Positions 11,408 to 21,984 of a stretch of 64,000 bases of DNA are shown piece after piece. Location of the stretch: positions 58,937,591 through 59,001,590 of the forward strand of contig NC_067195.1 of the NCBI RefSeq assembly GCF_000699445.3. The letters are read 5' to 3'. The position numbers and the translations under genes were made by a program. The stretch is from Schistosoma haematobium. Its lineage: Eukaryota > Platyhelminthes > Trematoda > Strigeidida > Schistosomatidae. Position 1 is the stretch's first letter. Each line of letters starts with the position of its first letter. The notes below the pieces were generated by a model. It searched no databases. It saw only the letters and a program-made list of their open reading frames with translations, and had not been told where the DNA came from.

Positions 11408-11560
11408 CTAGACATTTTTGACTTTATGTCTGTTATTTATCTGTTGAATACTTAACTGACTCATGCTTGGTACTGAAAACCTCGAGTCTGACGGTATGTG
11501 GTGAAGGTAGCGATCTCCACAAATTCTAATTTTGTGTCTTCTAACATTGGGTGATTTGAT
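11408..11560 (-). CDS. Possible terminal exon of the cysteine-rich gene (50 codons plus stop)
   Basis: On the minus strand, after an AAATTTAAG acceptor, a phase-0 segment encodes IKSPNVRRHKIRICGDRYLH and ends with a TAG at 11410-11408. The exon at 12156-11870 leaves in phase 0, so the join is legal and would end the protein here. The alternative is that this is chance and the gene continues to 9055-8797. The acceptor lacks a strong pyrimidine tract. The composition (higher GC, basic) looks coding but the sequence is not recognised. Confidence 0.4.
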   Translation of the reverse strand: MKSPNVRRHKIRICGDRYLHHIPSDSRFSVPSMSQLSIQQINNRHKVKNV

Positions 11561-11869
11561 CTTAAATTTTAACGTATACTTTACACTGACCGCTATATAA
11601 TAATATTTAAAAGAATTCGAATTGTAGTAGCTAAACAATAAACTATTGAAAATGGTTGTTGGGTAAAACAAATTCACTACTTCACTGCATTTTTAGATTA
11701 GAATTACGAAATACCTCTTTTAAAAACTTGTTGAATGAGTTTATATTACATCCAAGACAGATTGCCAAATATTTTAAGCATATATTCAAACATAATAATT
11801 GATGGTAGTTACAGTCTTCCAATTTATTACTCGGTGTCGGTTGAAATGTATAATAATTAAAAAGCATAC

Positions 11870-12156
11870 CTGTAGTAATTCTTCATCAGTAAGTGGTCGT
11901 AACTTTTCCGGATTATTCAATAAATTTGTAGAGCTCGAGTCAGCTTTAACACAACATGGTACTGTGCACGACTGACAACAATCTGGTTTAGAGAACCAAA
12001 CTTTTGGCGGGGTTTGTAACCGTGGAGAGTCAGTATAAGTACGATTTTGTGGTAATAAGCATTTTCCACCAACGAGGTCATGACAGAAACATACATCATT
12101 TTCATTTAAAGGTGAACGTGAATATTTACATATTTCTTCTAACTGCACTGACAAAT
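11870..12156 (-). CDS. Cysteine-rich internal exon of an unrecognised minus-strand gene (95 codons)
   Basis: Minus strand: acceptor GGTTCAAG, 287 coding bases, donor GTATGC at 11869. It enters in phase 1 (matching donor 12582) and leaves in phase 0. The peptide opens with LSVQLEEICKYSRSP and carries CFC, then a DCCQSCTVPCCVK cluster, and ends PLTDEELLQ. The cysteine arrangement (CxC...C...CCxxC...CC) could bind metal or form disulfides; I do not recognise the family. Composition and clean splice phases mark it as a real host exon rather than a repeat. Confidence 0.65.
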
Positions 12157-12581
12157 CTTGAACCTATTATAGAAAGATAAAAGTGGTCGAATGTTACATA
12201 ATTTTTCACCATTACAGCAATTAACAAAACTCTAGCCAGACGAAAATTTGTGACGTTGATCAATTCGGATAAAGGAGTATGCTAGTTTAAAGAATGCCAT
12301 TCATCAATGAACACTTGCAATAAGTAATGTGATTACGCGTTTGTTTAGTCACCAATAAATCATGATCTTTTAGTCGTGTAATACTCTGGATTTTAAAGAT
12401 ACAGTTATATCTGTCTTTTAATAGATGTTTTTGTGAGAGAATATAACTAAAGTGGTGTGGTTGTGTGACAGTAGTGTAGGGCATACTAACGTTATCTAAA
12501 TGCTAAAATCAGAGGGCGAAACAGTTCACAATTTTGAATATTGTTATTCATTATAACAAACAAGTTGAATTGTCACATTAC

Positions 12582-12747
12582 CTTGAAAATATTGTTCAAA
12601 ACAATTTTTTGGATATTTTCCAGTAGATGGTAATGAAAATAAATTATTATATGTTGATTTATGTGAACATGTATACGCATAGTCCCCTTTAGTCACTGTG
12701 TTCAGTATTTCCATGTATGCATCCCCTTTTGCATACCTAAATACAAA
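12582..12747 (-). CDS. Internal exon of the cysteine-rich gene (55 codons)
   Basis: Minus strand segment encoding YAKGDAYMEILNTVTKGDYA and continuing to CFEQYFQ, with a GTAATG donor at 12581 (phase 1 out, matching 12156). Two acceptors are possible: TTTGTATTTAG just before GTATGC has the better pyrimidine tract, but only CCCTGAG, ten bases upstream, gives phase 0 and joins the exon ending at 13060. I chose the latter. A missed small exon could reconcile the former. Family unknown. Confidence 0.55.
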
Positions 12748-13059
12748 CTCAGGGTTAAAGGATTCCAAATGATCGCTAAATTTTATGCGAATTTTAAATA
12801 CTATTGTGTCTCAGCTATTTGTGATTATGAAACTTGACAGTTAGCAATAATCGCTAGTGCCTTGCACAAAATCACAGAACTCAAACTTTCCACAAAGTCT
12901 TAAAACCGTTAAATTCTCCCAAGGGCTAACTTGTTTCTACAGATTAAGGACAAACTAATGCTCATTTTATTACCTTCCCAACCACTCTGTAATAGAAAGA
13001 AGTCAAAAGTATAAATAATAGCTTACTACAAACACATTTAAGCTCCAAATATGGCTTAC

Positions 13060-13246
13060 CTTTCCTTTCAAATCAATTAGTTCAATATCGTCATTGATGC
13101 TTTCTAAATTACCACCGGTTTTATTTGAAAAATCGCTATTGATATTGTGGTTATTACTAAGATAATCAGCCTCTTTTTGAACTAGTAGCTCGTCAGCAAC
13201 GATGTCTTTGTCATTCAGGCATAAAGGATCTTCAAAAATAACTTTC
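13060..13246 (-). CDS. Internal exon of the cysteine-rich gene (62 codons)
   Basis: Minus strand: AAAATCAG acceptor, 187 coding bases, GTAAGC donor at 13059. It enters in phase 2, as left by the exon ending at 13301 across a 54-bp intron, and leaves in phase 0. The peptide starts KVIFEDPLCLNDKDIVADEL and is acidic and Asn/Ser rich. Very short introns of this size are usual in schistosome genes near their 5' ends, which suggests this is an early part of the transcript. Confidence 0.6.
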
Positions 13247-13300
13247 CTGATTTTAAGATTAACAAATGGTGTAATGCTCAAAAATATTAGAAATTATTAC

Positions 13301-13419
13301 CTGCTTGCGAGTTTTGATCTAACTTTTGTTGTTGTTGGCTGCTTACCTTTTGTGACACTAAGCATACCATTTTTCTTCGTCAAATTTATGTTTGAACGAA
13401 TATACTCATTCATCATTTC
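13301..13419 (-). CDS. Internal exon of the cysteine-rich gene (about 40 codons)
   Basis: Minus strand: CATGTGCAG acceptor, then 119 coding bases starting EMMNEYIRSNINLTKKNGML and ending SVTKGKQPTTTKVRSKLAS, then a GTAATA donor at 13300. Phase 0 in, phase 2 out, matching the next exon. A GTAAGC donor inside it (after SVTK) would be an alternative but leaves phase 1, which fits nothing nearby. The first exon of the gene was not found and should lie further up (right). Confidence 0.55.
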
Positions 13420-13579
13420 CTGCACATGAAACAATTCATAATGTAAGACAATATTTTCCATGTAATGGTAGAAACTGGTCTAATCACCTAGACATTATAA
13501 GTATTATAATAAAATAATCAGCATGAATGCACTTAAGTTCACTTGGGAGACTAAACATTATATATTGTAACCTGTTTTA

Positions 13580-13771
13580 ATGTCTAGTGAAACCACTGAT
13601 AAAACAAAATATTTTTGTTTTTATCAACTGAGATTCTTCTATGAAGATTTTCTACTGTTTGAAGGCGAAATTCAGCACAGACTGGTGGATCTTAGAGAAT
13701 TATTGAAAATTTCCGCGATTTCGGGAGCTGTTTGTTCTAGTTTGAAAGTTCAGAGACGTGAAAACTTGTGA
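13580..13771 (+). CDS. Small unrecognised ORF (63 codons)
   Basis: ATG-initiated plus-strand ORF with balanced composition (FYEDFLLFEGEIQHRLVDLR, then ELLKISAISGA). It runs opposite to the exon chain at 13419 and lies between it and the CR1 fragment at 13912. No splice sites, promoter or homologue recognised; may be chance. Confidence 0.25.
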   Translation: MSSETTDKTKYFCFYQLRFFYEDFLLFEGEIQHRLVDLRELLKISAISGAVCSSLKVQRRENL

Positions 13772-13794
13772 ATCCGTACGGCGTCTAACAAAGA

Positions 13795-13815
13795 TTTTTC
13801 CGACTTCTCGGAAAA
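13795..13815 (+). other. Short perfect hairpin
   Basis: TTTTCCGA-CTTC-TCGGAAAA: an 8-bp perfect stem with a four-base loop, in an otherwise unstructured stretch. No known element identified. Confidence 0.4.
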
Positions 13816-13911
13816 GAAGAAACATTGAGCTAAGTGAATCAAAATTCAAGTCAGTTAGAATGTTACCCATAGCTTAGAACTCCCAAAATTATTTGAATGA
13901 CCTCAAACCTG

Positions 13912-14895
13912 GCAGTTGCCGATTAATACTTCCAAGTGTATTGTGATGCATATTGGTCATCAAGATACAGATACATACACGAAGAATAACACTGAGCTAC
14001 CTATCGTCCAGACATATAATGACTTAGGAGTCATCGTTAGCCAAGACTTAAAGATTACTGCACAGTACCGTGTAATAGCCGCCAAAGGTTTTAGAACTTT
14101 ATGGTCGATACGTAGGGCCTTTAGTCACGTCGACACTAAAAGGTTTTTGACTGTGTATACAGTGTTTGTGAGTCCTAAATTTGAGTACTGCATACAAGCG
14201 GCTAGCCCCTGCTTAAAAAAAGACAGTGAGCTTTTGGAAAAGGTTCAGAGAACGGCAACTAAGCTGATTCCCGGAATAGCGAAGCTTCCGTATGAAGCTC
14301 GACTGGCCAAGCTGAACCTTTTCCCGTTGTCATATCGCAGAACTAGAGGTGATTTGATTACAGTTTTCAAACTGTTTAGTGATAAATTTGCACCTGATAT
14401 CCCCACATTTTCCTTGTCTTCCAAAACAGAGAATTTACGAGGACACTCAGAAAAAGTTCACAAGCCAAGAACAAATTACTTGTCAGCTGACTATCGACTT
14501 TCCCATCGAATCATCAACGAGTGAAATTCATTACCTCAGCACGTGGTTGAGGCTCCATCCGTCGACTCTTTCGAAAGAAAGTTGGATCAACTGAGAGACC
14601 ATAATTGCCGGGACTAACACATGCCATTAAGCCTCCTGTCCTTTCAAAAATGAAACTGAAATATCATTATGTGTAGGTCTTGAGCTATAGGAAATTGAAT
14701 AACACTAAAGTGTAAACCATCGGGTTCTAACCTAGTGGTTTAAAGGTATCTTCATCACTGCAGAAATTTGAGGTACTGATCGTGTTTCTATGCAAAAGCT
14801 TGACTGGACAATGCTAAATAAAGCCTAGGTTATGATATAGTAGCTGTCTAGTATTTTCATTATTCAATAATTTCAAAGTGCACTGTCCGAGGTTT
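13912..14895 (+). mobile_element. CR1-like retrotransposon 3' fragment, near-identical to 19468-20451
   Basis: These 984 bp align without gaps at a constant offset of 5556 with the 3' end of the CR1-like element to the right; I noticed only two differences (near 13946 and 13963). It contains the last ~200 codons of ORF2 (YNDLGVIVSQDLK, FSHVDTKRFLTVYTVFV), a TGA where a Trp codon is expected (14522-14524), about 30 further in-frame codons, and the 3' UTR to GTGCACTGTCCGAGGTTT. The 40 bp to its left resemble the other copy only loosely, so identity rises abruptly at about 13912. Confidence 0.9.
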
Positions 14896-16919
14896 AAGAA
14901 CTTCTGAGGAAAAAACTCCTAAAGATTTCAAATGAAAACTGTACCTTTACTTACAAATCTATAAATCGCACAATAGAGTCAGCTATTAACAAAGACAAAA
15001 ATCGTTAGTTGGCACATGTGGTATTCAACATATATACGTAGTTTTCGATGTATTACACATCTTGTTTTGTAGAAACAGTCTTTGATACTAAGATGAAAGA
15101 AGTGCTATGTAGGTCGTGTAGATGATCTTGATGGCATTATGTTCATTCAACCGAGCAGTTTCATTGTAAAGCTTTTATTGTTTTTCATTTATGAGGTCTA
15201 AAATCAGTTCAGAGAGAATGACAGTTAAAAGTGGTATGTAAACAATGGTAGAACAAGGTACAGCAATAACCAGCTGAGATCAAGGTCATCAGTCAGTATG
15301 TGGGAAAGTGGCGACAGATTATTTCTATTTCGGTTTTACAAGGGTGACATCCAAGAGGACAATGAAATCCACGACTAAATAACTTAGCTTAGAGAACGAC
15401 ATAATACTAAAGTTATCTGGATACTTTCAGTTAAGAATTCAAGACTGGAACTTGCATCAACAGTTACAAGTTCCTTCACACAGTTCACACTGAAGTTTCA
15501 GTTTTCCTTCTAGTTACGGTAGAGATAAAAGGCGACCAGTTTATAGGTGTTTAATTCGATAATGGGAGCATTAGAGTTTATCTTGAACGGTTACAAAATT
15601 TCACATGATAACAAAAAACACTACATTATCTTACCTTGTCTCATGACTGGCATTAAAGTCTTCTTAGTCAGACCAGTGTCTTACGTTTCTAATAATCTGT
15701 TATATTTTGAACACGTATTTCTCTGTTTGGAACAAGAAAAACAGAACTAAAAAAAATATAGAAACTACAAAAACACGGATGAAACAATTAGCATTGATGC
15801 CAGATTTTGACAAAATGTTGTCGGTGTGGGGGCTTCTAGAAACTTCACCTAGGTGTAGCCGATGAATTCTTAAGGAATCAAGGTAAGCGTTTCATCAAAA
15901 ACTACCGATATTAATGCAAAATAATGAGGAAATAATTTTAAGAGACTAATAGAACTCATACCATTAAGTTGTATTGCTTCAAGACCTTATTGTAATCACA
16001 AAATTAAAACAAAGCTCTAGCTAAGCTACAGAAACATTTCTAGGGATCTTTACATCACAACTGTTTCATCTGACAAAGGAATCATTTGGCTATAGCCTGT
16101 ATACTGTGGTATAAATTTAGATGTACCATTATACGAAAACATCTCATTAAGTCAATGAACTATTTAGGACGAACGTTCTGTTGCCTAAGAGCTTTTATTT
16201 GGCTACATCGCTAAAAAATTTATAATCCTGAAAATTATGATGCTCCAAACGGTTTTTGTTACACTATACTTGAAGATCTTATAAATCAGTTCCTGAATTG
16301 TATTGTCCCAGTTAGGGTTAACCTTAAGTATATAACAAGATGCTCGGTTAACAGGGTTATTTAGTGAGTGATTTGTAAAATACTTGCGTTAATTAAGAAA
16401 CTAGACAAAAGCATAAATAAACTTGAAAGTGCACCGCGATAAAATCTATGTTAAATATAGAAATCGATATAAACAAACAAAATTTTCACCTTCATGATAC
16501 AAAACTTCATACTGAGTTTCTTCCATTTTGTATGCTTACCAGATGGGCTATTGTTTATTAATTATCACTTTACACATTTTTCAAGCAAATAAAAAACGTT
16601 TGGTTTTGAATTGTGTGAAATGGCTCCTAATGACATAAATATAACCTTTTTTGACCCTTCGTGAAGAATACATCGTCTTCTTACAAAAAAGTGGTGGAAA
16701 AATAAACGCTGGTTGGTATTTCTTAGTACCATTAGAAATGGGGGAAATGTCCAGCCTTTCTTTCTCATATTATATTTCTGCGGATAAACTGCCTAGGATA
16801 GATTGATGAAAAGAATCGGAAGATTCTACTCAACGAATCACCGAAGCCAACAGGTAAAAAACAGGTGAAGGCAAATATATGGAGTTGAGCGATCAACAAA
16901 GAACAATAAAAGCAAACCA
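14896..16919. other. Spacer between the two CR1-like copies
   Basis: AT-rich, no element or gene I can support. A minus-strand ORF at 16768-16565 has a GTAAGAAG donor-like site after RKKGWTFPPFL...HHFF, but the peptide is not convincing. Confidence 0.4.
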
Positions 16920-17061
16920 CTCACAAAAATTTAAGCACTCTTAACATGGTAGACCCGAGAGTTATGGAATTGAACGAGCAGCTACCCTTCGCACTTTTCT
17001 CAAGATATCCGAGTCATTTTCAAGCATAGGCCTGCGGAATGAACAAAGTTTTCACGTCACC

Positions 17062-17436
17062 TTGCTAAAGGTGTACAGTCTAGGGAGTCTAGCGGACTTG
17101 AAACCAAATTATTCCAGACTGCTTAAAGTAGTATTCAACTCTTCGAACGAACGTGACCTAATTTTACAGAATGGACACAAATTAAAGGGTTCAGGAGTCT
17201 TTATGCGAAAGGACTTACCGTTGGCAGAATGTGTAAAAAGATGGGAAGCCGAAAATGAACTACAACTTAGGTTAGACGCTGGAGAAAAGGACCTAAAAAT
17301 TGTAAATTTTCGGGTTGTAAGGCTTCGACAGAGAATTATTCTGAAGCCACTCTGGGTGAAGCACGAAGCCACTCAAATAGGCTTCGGATCTGCTACACTA
17401 ATGCCCGGAGCTTACTTAATAAGCGATCGGAACTAA
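17062..17436 (+). pseudogene. CR1-like ORF1 C-terminal fragment
   Basis: Open frame with RLLKVVFNSSNERDLILQNG followed by KLKGSGVFMRKDLPLAE and a charged Glu/Arg segment (VKRWEAENELQLRLDAGEKD). This is the region preceding ORF2 in related schistosome CR1 elements, where ORF1 is thought to bind nucleic acid. The upstream part is missing or out of frame. Its end overlaps the start of ORF2 in another frame. Confidence 0.6.
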
Positions 17437-19421
17437 GTGTACAGATTGACTCTACAAAGCCAGACATAATCGCAGTTACAGAAACCTGGCTGACACAGGC
17501 TATAGATAGCATGGAACTTGTTTTCGAGGGTTTTGCGTTAGTAAGGGCCGGCAGAATACAAAAGCGTAAAGGAGCGGGAGTAGCTCTATTCATTAGGCAT
17601 GCTATCACATTTGCCATTATCGACAGTGTATCCCATGAGAGTGGGACGTGTGAATTAGTTAGTCTTCGCTTGAAATGCAAGGGACAAGAGCTGCTGATTG
17701 GTTTGGTCTATCGCAGTCCAAGCCGTGAGGTAAATGAAGTCCTGCTAAGCAGTCTCAATACTTGGTCACAAAGTGGTCAGTGTCTAATCCTAGGGTACTT
17801 TAATGCACCTATGGTAGACTGGGAAAATCTGCGAACTGAATTGTCAGAAAATTCCTTCGAGCAGGAACGGGTTGATACGGTTATCACATGTGCCCTAGTG
17901 CAACATGTGAAAGAAGCGACTAGGTACGATCCGGACACTGAATCATCCTCACTAGATCTGATACTCACTCACTATGTGGATGACGTTGCGAACCTTCATT
18001 ATATGCCGTCCCTAGGTAAAAGTGATCACGCAGTTTTAATTTTCGACTTCCATATAACTGTCAGTCACGAGAACGCGTCAGCCCAATCCAGACCTAACGT
18101 CTGGAAAGCAAATATACCAGGTATCATGCACTCAGCATCGTTAGTAGATTGGACAATAGACCCAGAGTCCTCCATTGAAACGGCCTGGGACGCATTTCGA
18201 AATTCATACTTAAAAGTTACCACACCCCACATCCCTTGGACTATACCAAAGGGGCCGAGAAACTCCCCACCATGGTTCAGTAGGGAGGTTCGCATCCTTC
18301 TCCGTAAGAAAAGGAAAATGTGGGATAGATTTAGGTTACTGAGAACTGATGAAACTAAATCCCAGCATAGAAAAGTCTGGAATACCTGTGCCTTGACCCT
18401 CCGTAAGTCTAGAAAGTTATACGAAGAAAAGATTGTTAAGAAATCCATAGAATGTCCTAAACGCTTGTATTCTTATATAAACCAAAGGACAAAGAGAAGA
18501 GGAAATATTCCTGCACTATGGGGAGACAGTACTGCCGCGTCACTAGTGGAGGACGACTTTGGTAAGGCTCAAGTGTTCTCAAACTACTTCAGCAATGTAT
18601 ACACCATAGAAGCACCCTTCCCGTCAGCGCATACAGATCCCCCCCCACATACACTGGATAGCGTGACCATTAAAGAACTCGATATCTTTGGTCTACTAAA
18701 TAAGCTCGACATAGGTAAATCCACGGAGCCCGATGAATTACATCCTGGGCTACCGAAGGAATTATCTAACTTCGTTGCGAACCCTCTAAGTATATGCTTT
18801 AACCTATCTGTAACGCAGGGTCGTTTACCCAAAGACTGGAAAAACGCCATAGTAAGTCCTGTCTTCAAAACAGGTACGAAACACAAACCTGAGAATTACC
18901 GCCCCGTTAGCCTAACTAGTGTGGCTGTTAAAATCTTAGAAAAGATTATTCGGAAGGAGCTGTTTAAGTATCTCGATAAAAACCGGATCCTTTCGGAGAA
19001 GCAGCACGGTTTCAGAATAGGTTACTCTTGTCTCACTAACTTATTGGTGGATCGTGAAAGCTGGTGCGCTCTTAAGGACCAAAAGTTACCTGTAGACGTA
19101 GCCTTCATTGATTTCAGCAAAGCTTTTGACAAGGTTCCGCAAAACCGGCTGTTATATAAGTTAAGAAATGTCGGGATTGGAGGCAATCTATTTATGTGGA
19201 TAGAAGACTTCTTAGTTGGGCGTCAACAAAGAGTTCGGGTGAACTCAAAGTTATCTAGCTGGGGAACTGTGCTCAGTGTAGTGCCCCAGGGTACGGTTTT
19301 GAGGCCGGTGCTATTCCTCTTGTATGTAAATGACTTCCTCGTCTCCTATCATCATCGGTCTTGCTATATGCTGACGATGTCAAGATATGGAGAACGATAC
19401 GATGTGAGGGTGATAGCTTAG
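17313..19421 (+). pseudogene. CR1-like ORF2: endonuclease and reverse transcriptase N-terminal part
   Basis: The frame is open from at least 17313, before the first ATG at 17511, through 19421. The apurinic-type endonuclease is seen in LRICYTNARSLLNKR (17382), IIAVTETWLT, LIGLVYRSPS and SLGKSDHAVLIFDF. In the catalytic GDFN motif the Asp is replaced by Tyr (LILGYFNAP, codon 17796-17798), so nicking is probably lost. The RT has YRPVSLTSVAVKILEKIIR, QHGFRIGYSCLTNLL, FIDFSKAFDKVP and VPQGTVLRPVLFLLYVND, where an Arg replaces the usual Gly. A one-base shift just after NDF moves the catalytic YADD motif into another frame. Confidence 0.85.
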
Positions 19422-20173
19422 AACTTCAAAATGACTTGAAGAAATTATCTGAATGGTCTCGAACTTCGCAGTTGCCGATTAATACTTCCAAGTGTATTGT
19501 GGTGCATATTGGTCATCAAAATACAGATACATACACGAAGAATAACACTGAGCTACCTATCGTCCAGACATATAATGACTTAGGAGTCATCGTTAGCCAA
19601 GACTTAAAGATTACTGCACAGTACCGTGTAATAGCCGCCAAAGGTTTTAGAACTTTATGGTCGATACGTAGGGCCTTTAGTCACGTCGACACTAAAAGGT
19701 TTTTGACTGTGTATACAGTGTTTGTGAGTCCTAAATTTGAGTACTGCATACAAGCGGCTAGCCCCTGCTTAAAAAAAGACAGTGAGCTTTTGGAAAAGGT
19801 TCAGAGAACGGCAACTAAGCTGATTCCCGGAATAGCGAAGCTTCCGTATGAAGCTCGACTGGCCAAGCTGAACCTTTTCCCGTTGTCATATCGCAGAACT
19901 AGAGGTGATTTGATTACAGTTTTCAAACTGTTTAGTGATAAATTTGCACCTGATATCCCCACATTTTCCTTGTCTTCCAAAACAGAGAATTTACGAGGAC
20001 ACTCAGAAAAAGTTCACAAGCCAAGAACAAATTACTTGTCAGCTGACTATCGACTTTCCCATCGAATCATCAACGAGTGAAATTCATTACCTCAGCACGT
20101 GGTTGAGGCTCCATCCGTCGACTCTTTCGAAAGAAAGTTGGATCAACTGAGAGACCATAATTGCCGGGACTAA
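19361..20173 (+). pseudogene. CR1-like ORF2 C-terminal part after the frameshift
   Basis: Begins with the RT catalytic motif LYADDVKIW (19364 on) in the frame shifted from the preceding part, then the thumb and C-terminal region (EWSRTSQLPINTSKC, FSHVDTKRFLTVYTVFVSPK, RTATKLIPGIAKLP). A TGA at 20078-20080 interrupts it where related elements have Trp (INE-stop-NSLPQHVVEAPSVDSF); the natural end is TAA at 20171-20173. The same TGA is in the copy at 13912-14895, so it predates the duplication of this sequence. Confidence 0.85.
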
Positions 20174-20824
20174 CACATGCCATTAAGCCTCCTGTCCTTT
20201 CAAAAATGAAACTGAAATATCATTATGTGTAGGTCTTGAGCTATAGGAAATTGAATAACACTAAAGTGTAAACCATCGGGTTCTAACCTAGTGGTTTAAA
20301 GGTATCTTCATCACTGCAGAAATTTGAGGTACTGATCGTGTTTCTATGCAAAAGCTTGACTGGACAATGCTAAATAAAGCCTAGGTTATGATATAGTAGC
20401 TGTCTAGTATTTTCATTATTCAATAATTTCAAAGTGCACTGTCCGAGGTTTGTGATCAGTTATATACTGTGATTAATTATAGTCAACGCCTCGTATTCTC
20501 TCTCAAAAGTCAAACACCGTTGTGAGTTACACAATACTGGCTATTAGGACGAAGGATAAGCAAAGATTTAGGAACCATCTCGGGAAGATTCTACTGCAGA
20601 TCGCTGTCAAGATACAGAACTCATGCGAAGGGCCCCATTGCATGGATGGCAGTCCACGAATTCATTTCACATGAGGACTGACGTCAAGCAAGACTGATTT
20701 CACTCACCTTCTCTCTATCATCTGATTGTGGAATGAAATATGAAGAATTCGCGCGTTAGCAGTATTGACGATGACAGTGAACCTCTTAGTGAAAGCCGGA
20801 TGATTTTAACCCGGCAAGTGACTT

Positions 20825-21082
20825 ATGTCTTCTATCCCAAATGCAGTAATAAATACGGATGGAGGTTATCATAATGGTGGCGGCATCCGCAGAGTCAAGT
20901 CTGAACATTCACAGAGGAAAAAGATTGTCAAGCAAAATACAGTGATCAACGACCAAACCGCACATCATGGTTACGTTATGAAAAGGGTGAAAGCCACTAA
21001 ATACAGGGGGAGCATAACTGAAAAAATTAGTGGATGTGATGCATATGTGTCATTACGAGATATCAAAGAGATGGATATTTGA
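20825..21082 (+). CDS. Unrecognised ORF (85 codons)
   Basis: ATG-initiated, basic and Gly-rich at the start (TDGGYHNGGGIRRVKSEH). It sits between the CR1-like element and an RTE-like fragment and may belong to a decayed repeat. No motif recognised. Confidence 0.2.
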   Translation: MSSIPNAVINTDGGYHNGGGIRRVKSEHSQRKKIVKQNTVINDQTAHHGYVMKRVKATKYRGSITEKISGCDAYVSLRDIKEMDI

Positions 21083-21104
21083 AACTTAGAAAAACCTTCT
21101 TCCA

Positions 21105-21600
21105 GCACCAAATAAAACTTTTTTTAAGGCAAATGTAAAAACAGTGATATCGTACGGAGCTGAATGGAGAACATACAGAACTCAGAACAACTGTCTACAA
21201 GTCAACATCAAAGTCAGTGTCTTTAATATGAACGTCAAGACAGTTCTACTGTTCGGAGCTGAAAACTGAAGGGTTATTACAACCATCATCATAAATGTAT
21301 AGGTATTTACAAAAAAATGGTATACGCGAGATACTCAATGTTCTTTGGACGGATACCTTCAGCAGCAGCCTACTGATGGAGAAAACAAACCAACTTTTCT
21401 GAAGAGGAAATTAAGAAAAAGGCTTTGAAGGTGGATAGAACATAGAATGCCGAAATTATCAGACTGTTTCTCGATGTTGGCTGTAACTCGGAATCCTGAA
21501 GACAAAAGTAAAAGAGAACTGGAAGGGAATTGGAGATAGGTATCCAAGGATGGATAGCATCTAGGAAGGATTGCCTAAGACGTTAACAATTCCATTTGTC
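21105..21600 (+). mobile_element. RTE-like family B, decayed C-terminal and tail region
   Basis: Contains the post-RT words common to the family (AACGTCAAGACAGTTCTACT at 21231, then ATTACAACCATCATC, and GGATGGATAGCA near the end). The first 80 bases include a second, overlapping piece of the same region. Frame broken throughout. Confidence 0.7.
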
Positions 21601-21984
21601 ATTACTCAAATAGTCTTTAAATCGTCTCCGATATAAGTCAACCCTGATCAGCGAGGCTTGAAAAGAATAGGTTCTTGAATTTGAGATAAACTAGCAGAAT
21701 AGAGTCAATACCAACAAGTCTAGAACTCCAACAATTAACCTAATTCGAGTTACGGCTCATCCCTTATACGTCCTGCTATGTCAACAGGTAATAGTTAAAC
21801 CAAAATACAATCACATTCATTAGGTGGTCTTTTGAAATATAAGTGGCGTGATAGAAAATCTGTATGCGGTAAGCTTTTATTCACTCATTGCTCAGTGGTG
21901 AAATAATAAGCACTGGACACTGAATTCCATTTCCGAACCATGTCAGCAGATGATCGATGAGGTGACTTAGTGGTATAGTAAATA

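Larger units (their letters stand above)
16920..20451 (+). mobile_element. CR1-like non-LTR retrotransposon, disabled
   Basis: Contains the C-terminal end of an ORF1-type protein, an overlapping ORF2 (endonuclease then reverse transcriptase) and a 3' UTR ending GTGCACTGTCCGAGGTTT. The right end is set by the shared end with the copy at 13912-14895; the left end is not defined and no target-site duplication was found. Clade assignment (CR1/jockey group, as in SR1 or Perere elements of schistosomes) rests on ORF2 motifs and the ORF1-ORF2 layout. Confidence 0.85.

Noticed and set aside
16565..16768. Minus-strand candidate first exon with GTAAGAAG donor
   Set aside because: Phase would fit the exon at 13419, but the peptide is not plausible and the acceptor is poor.
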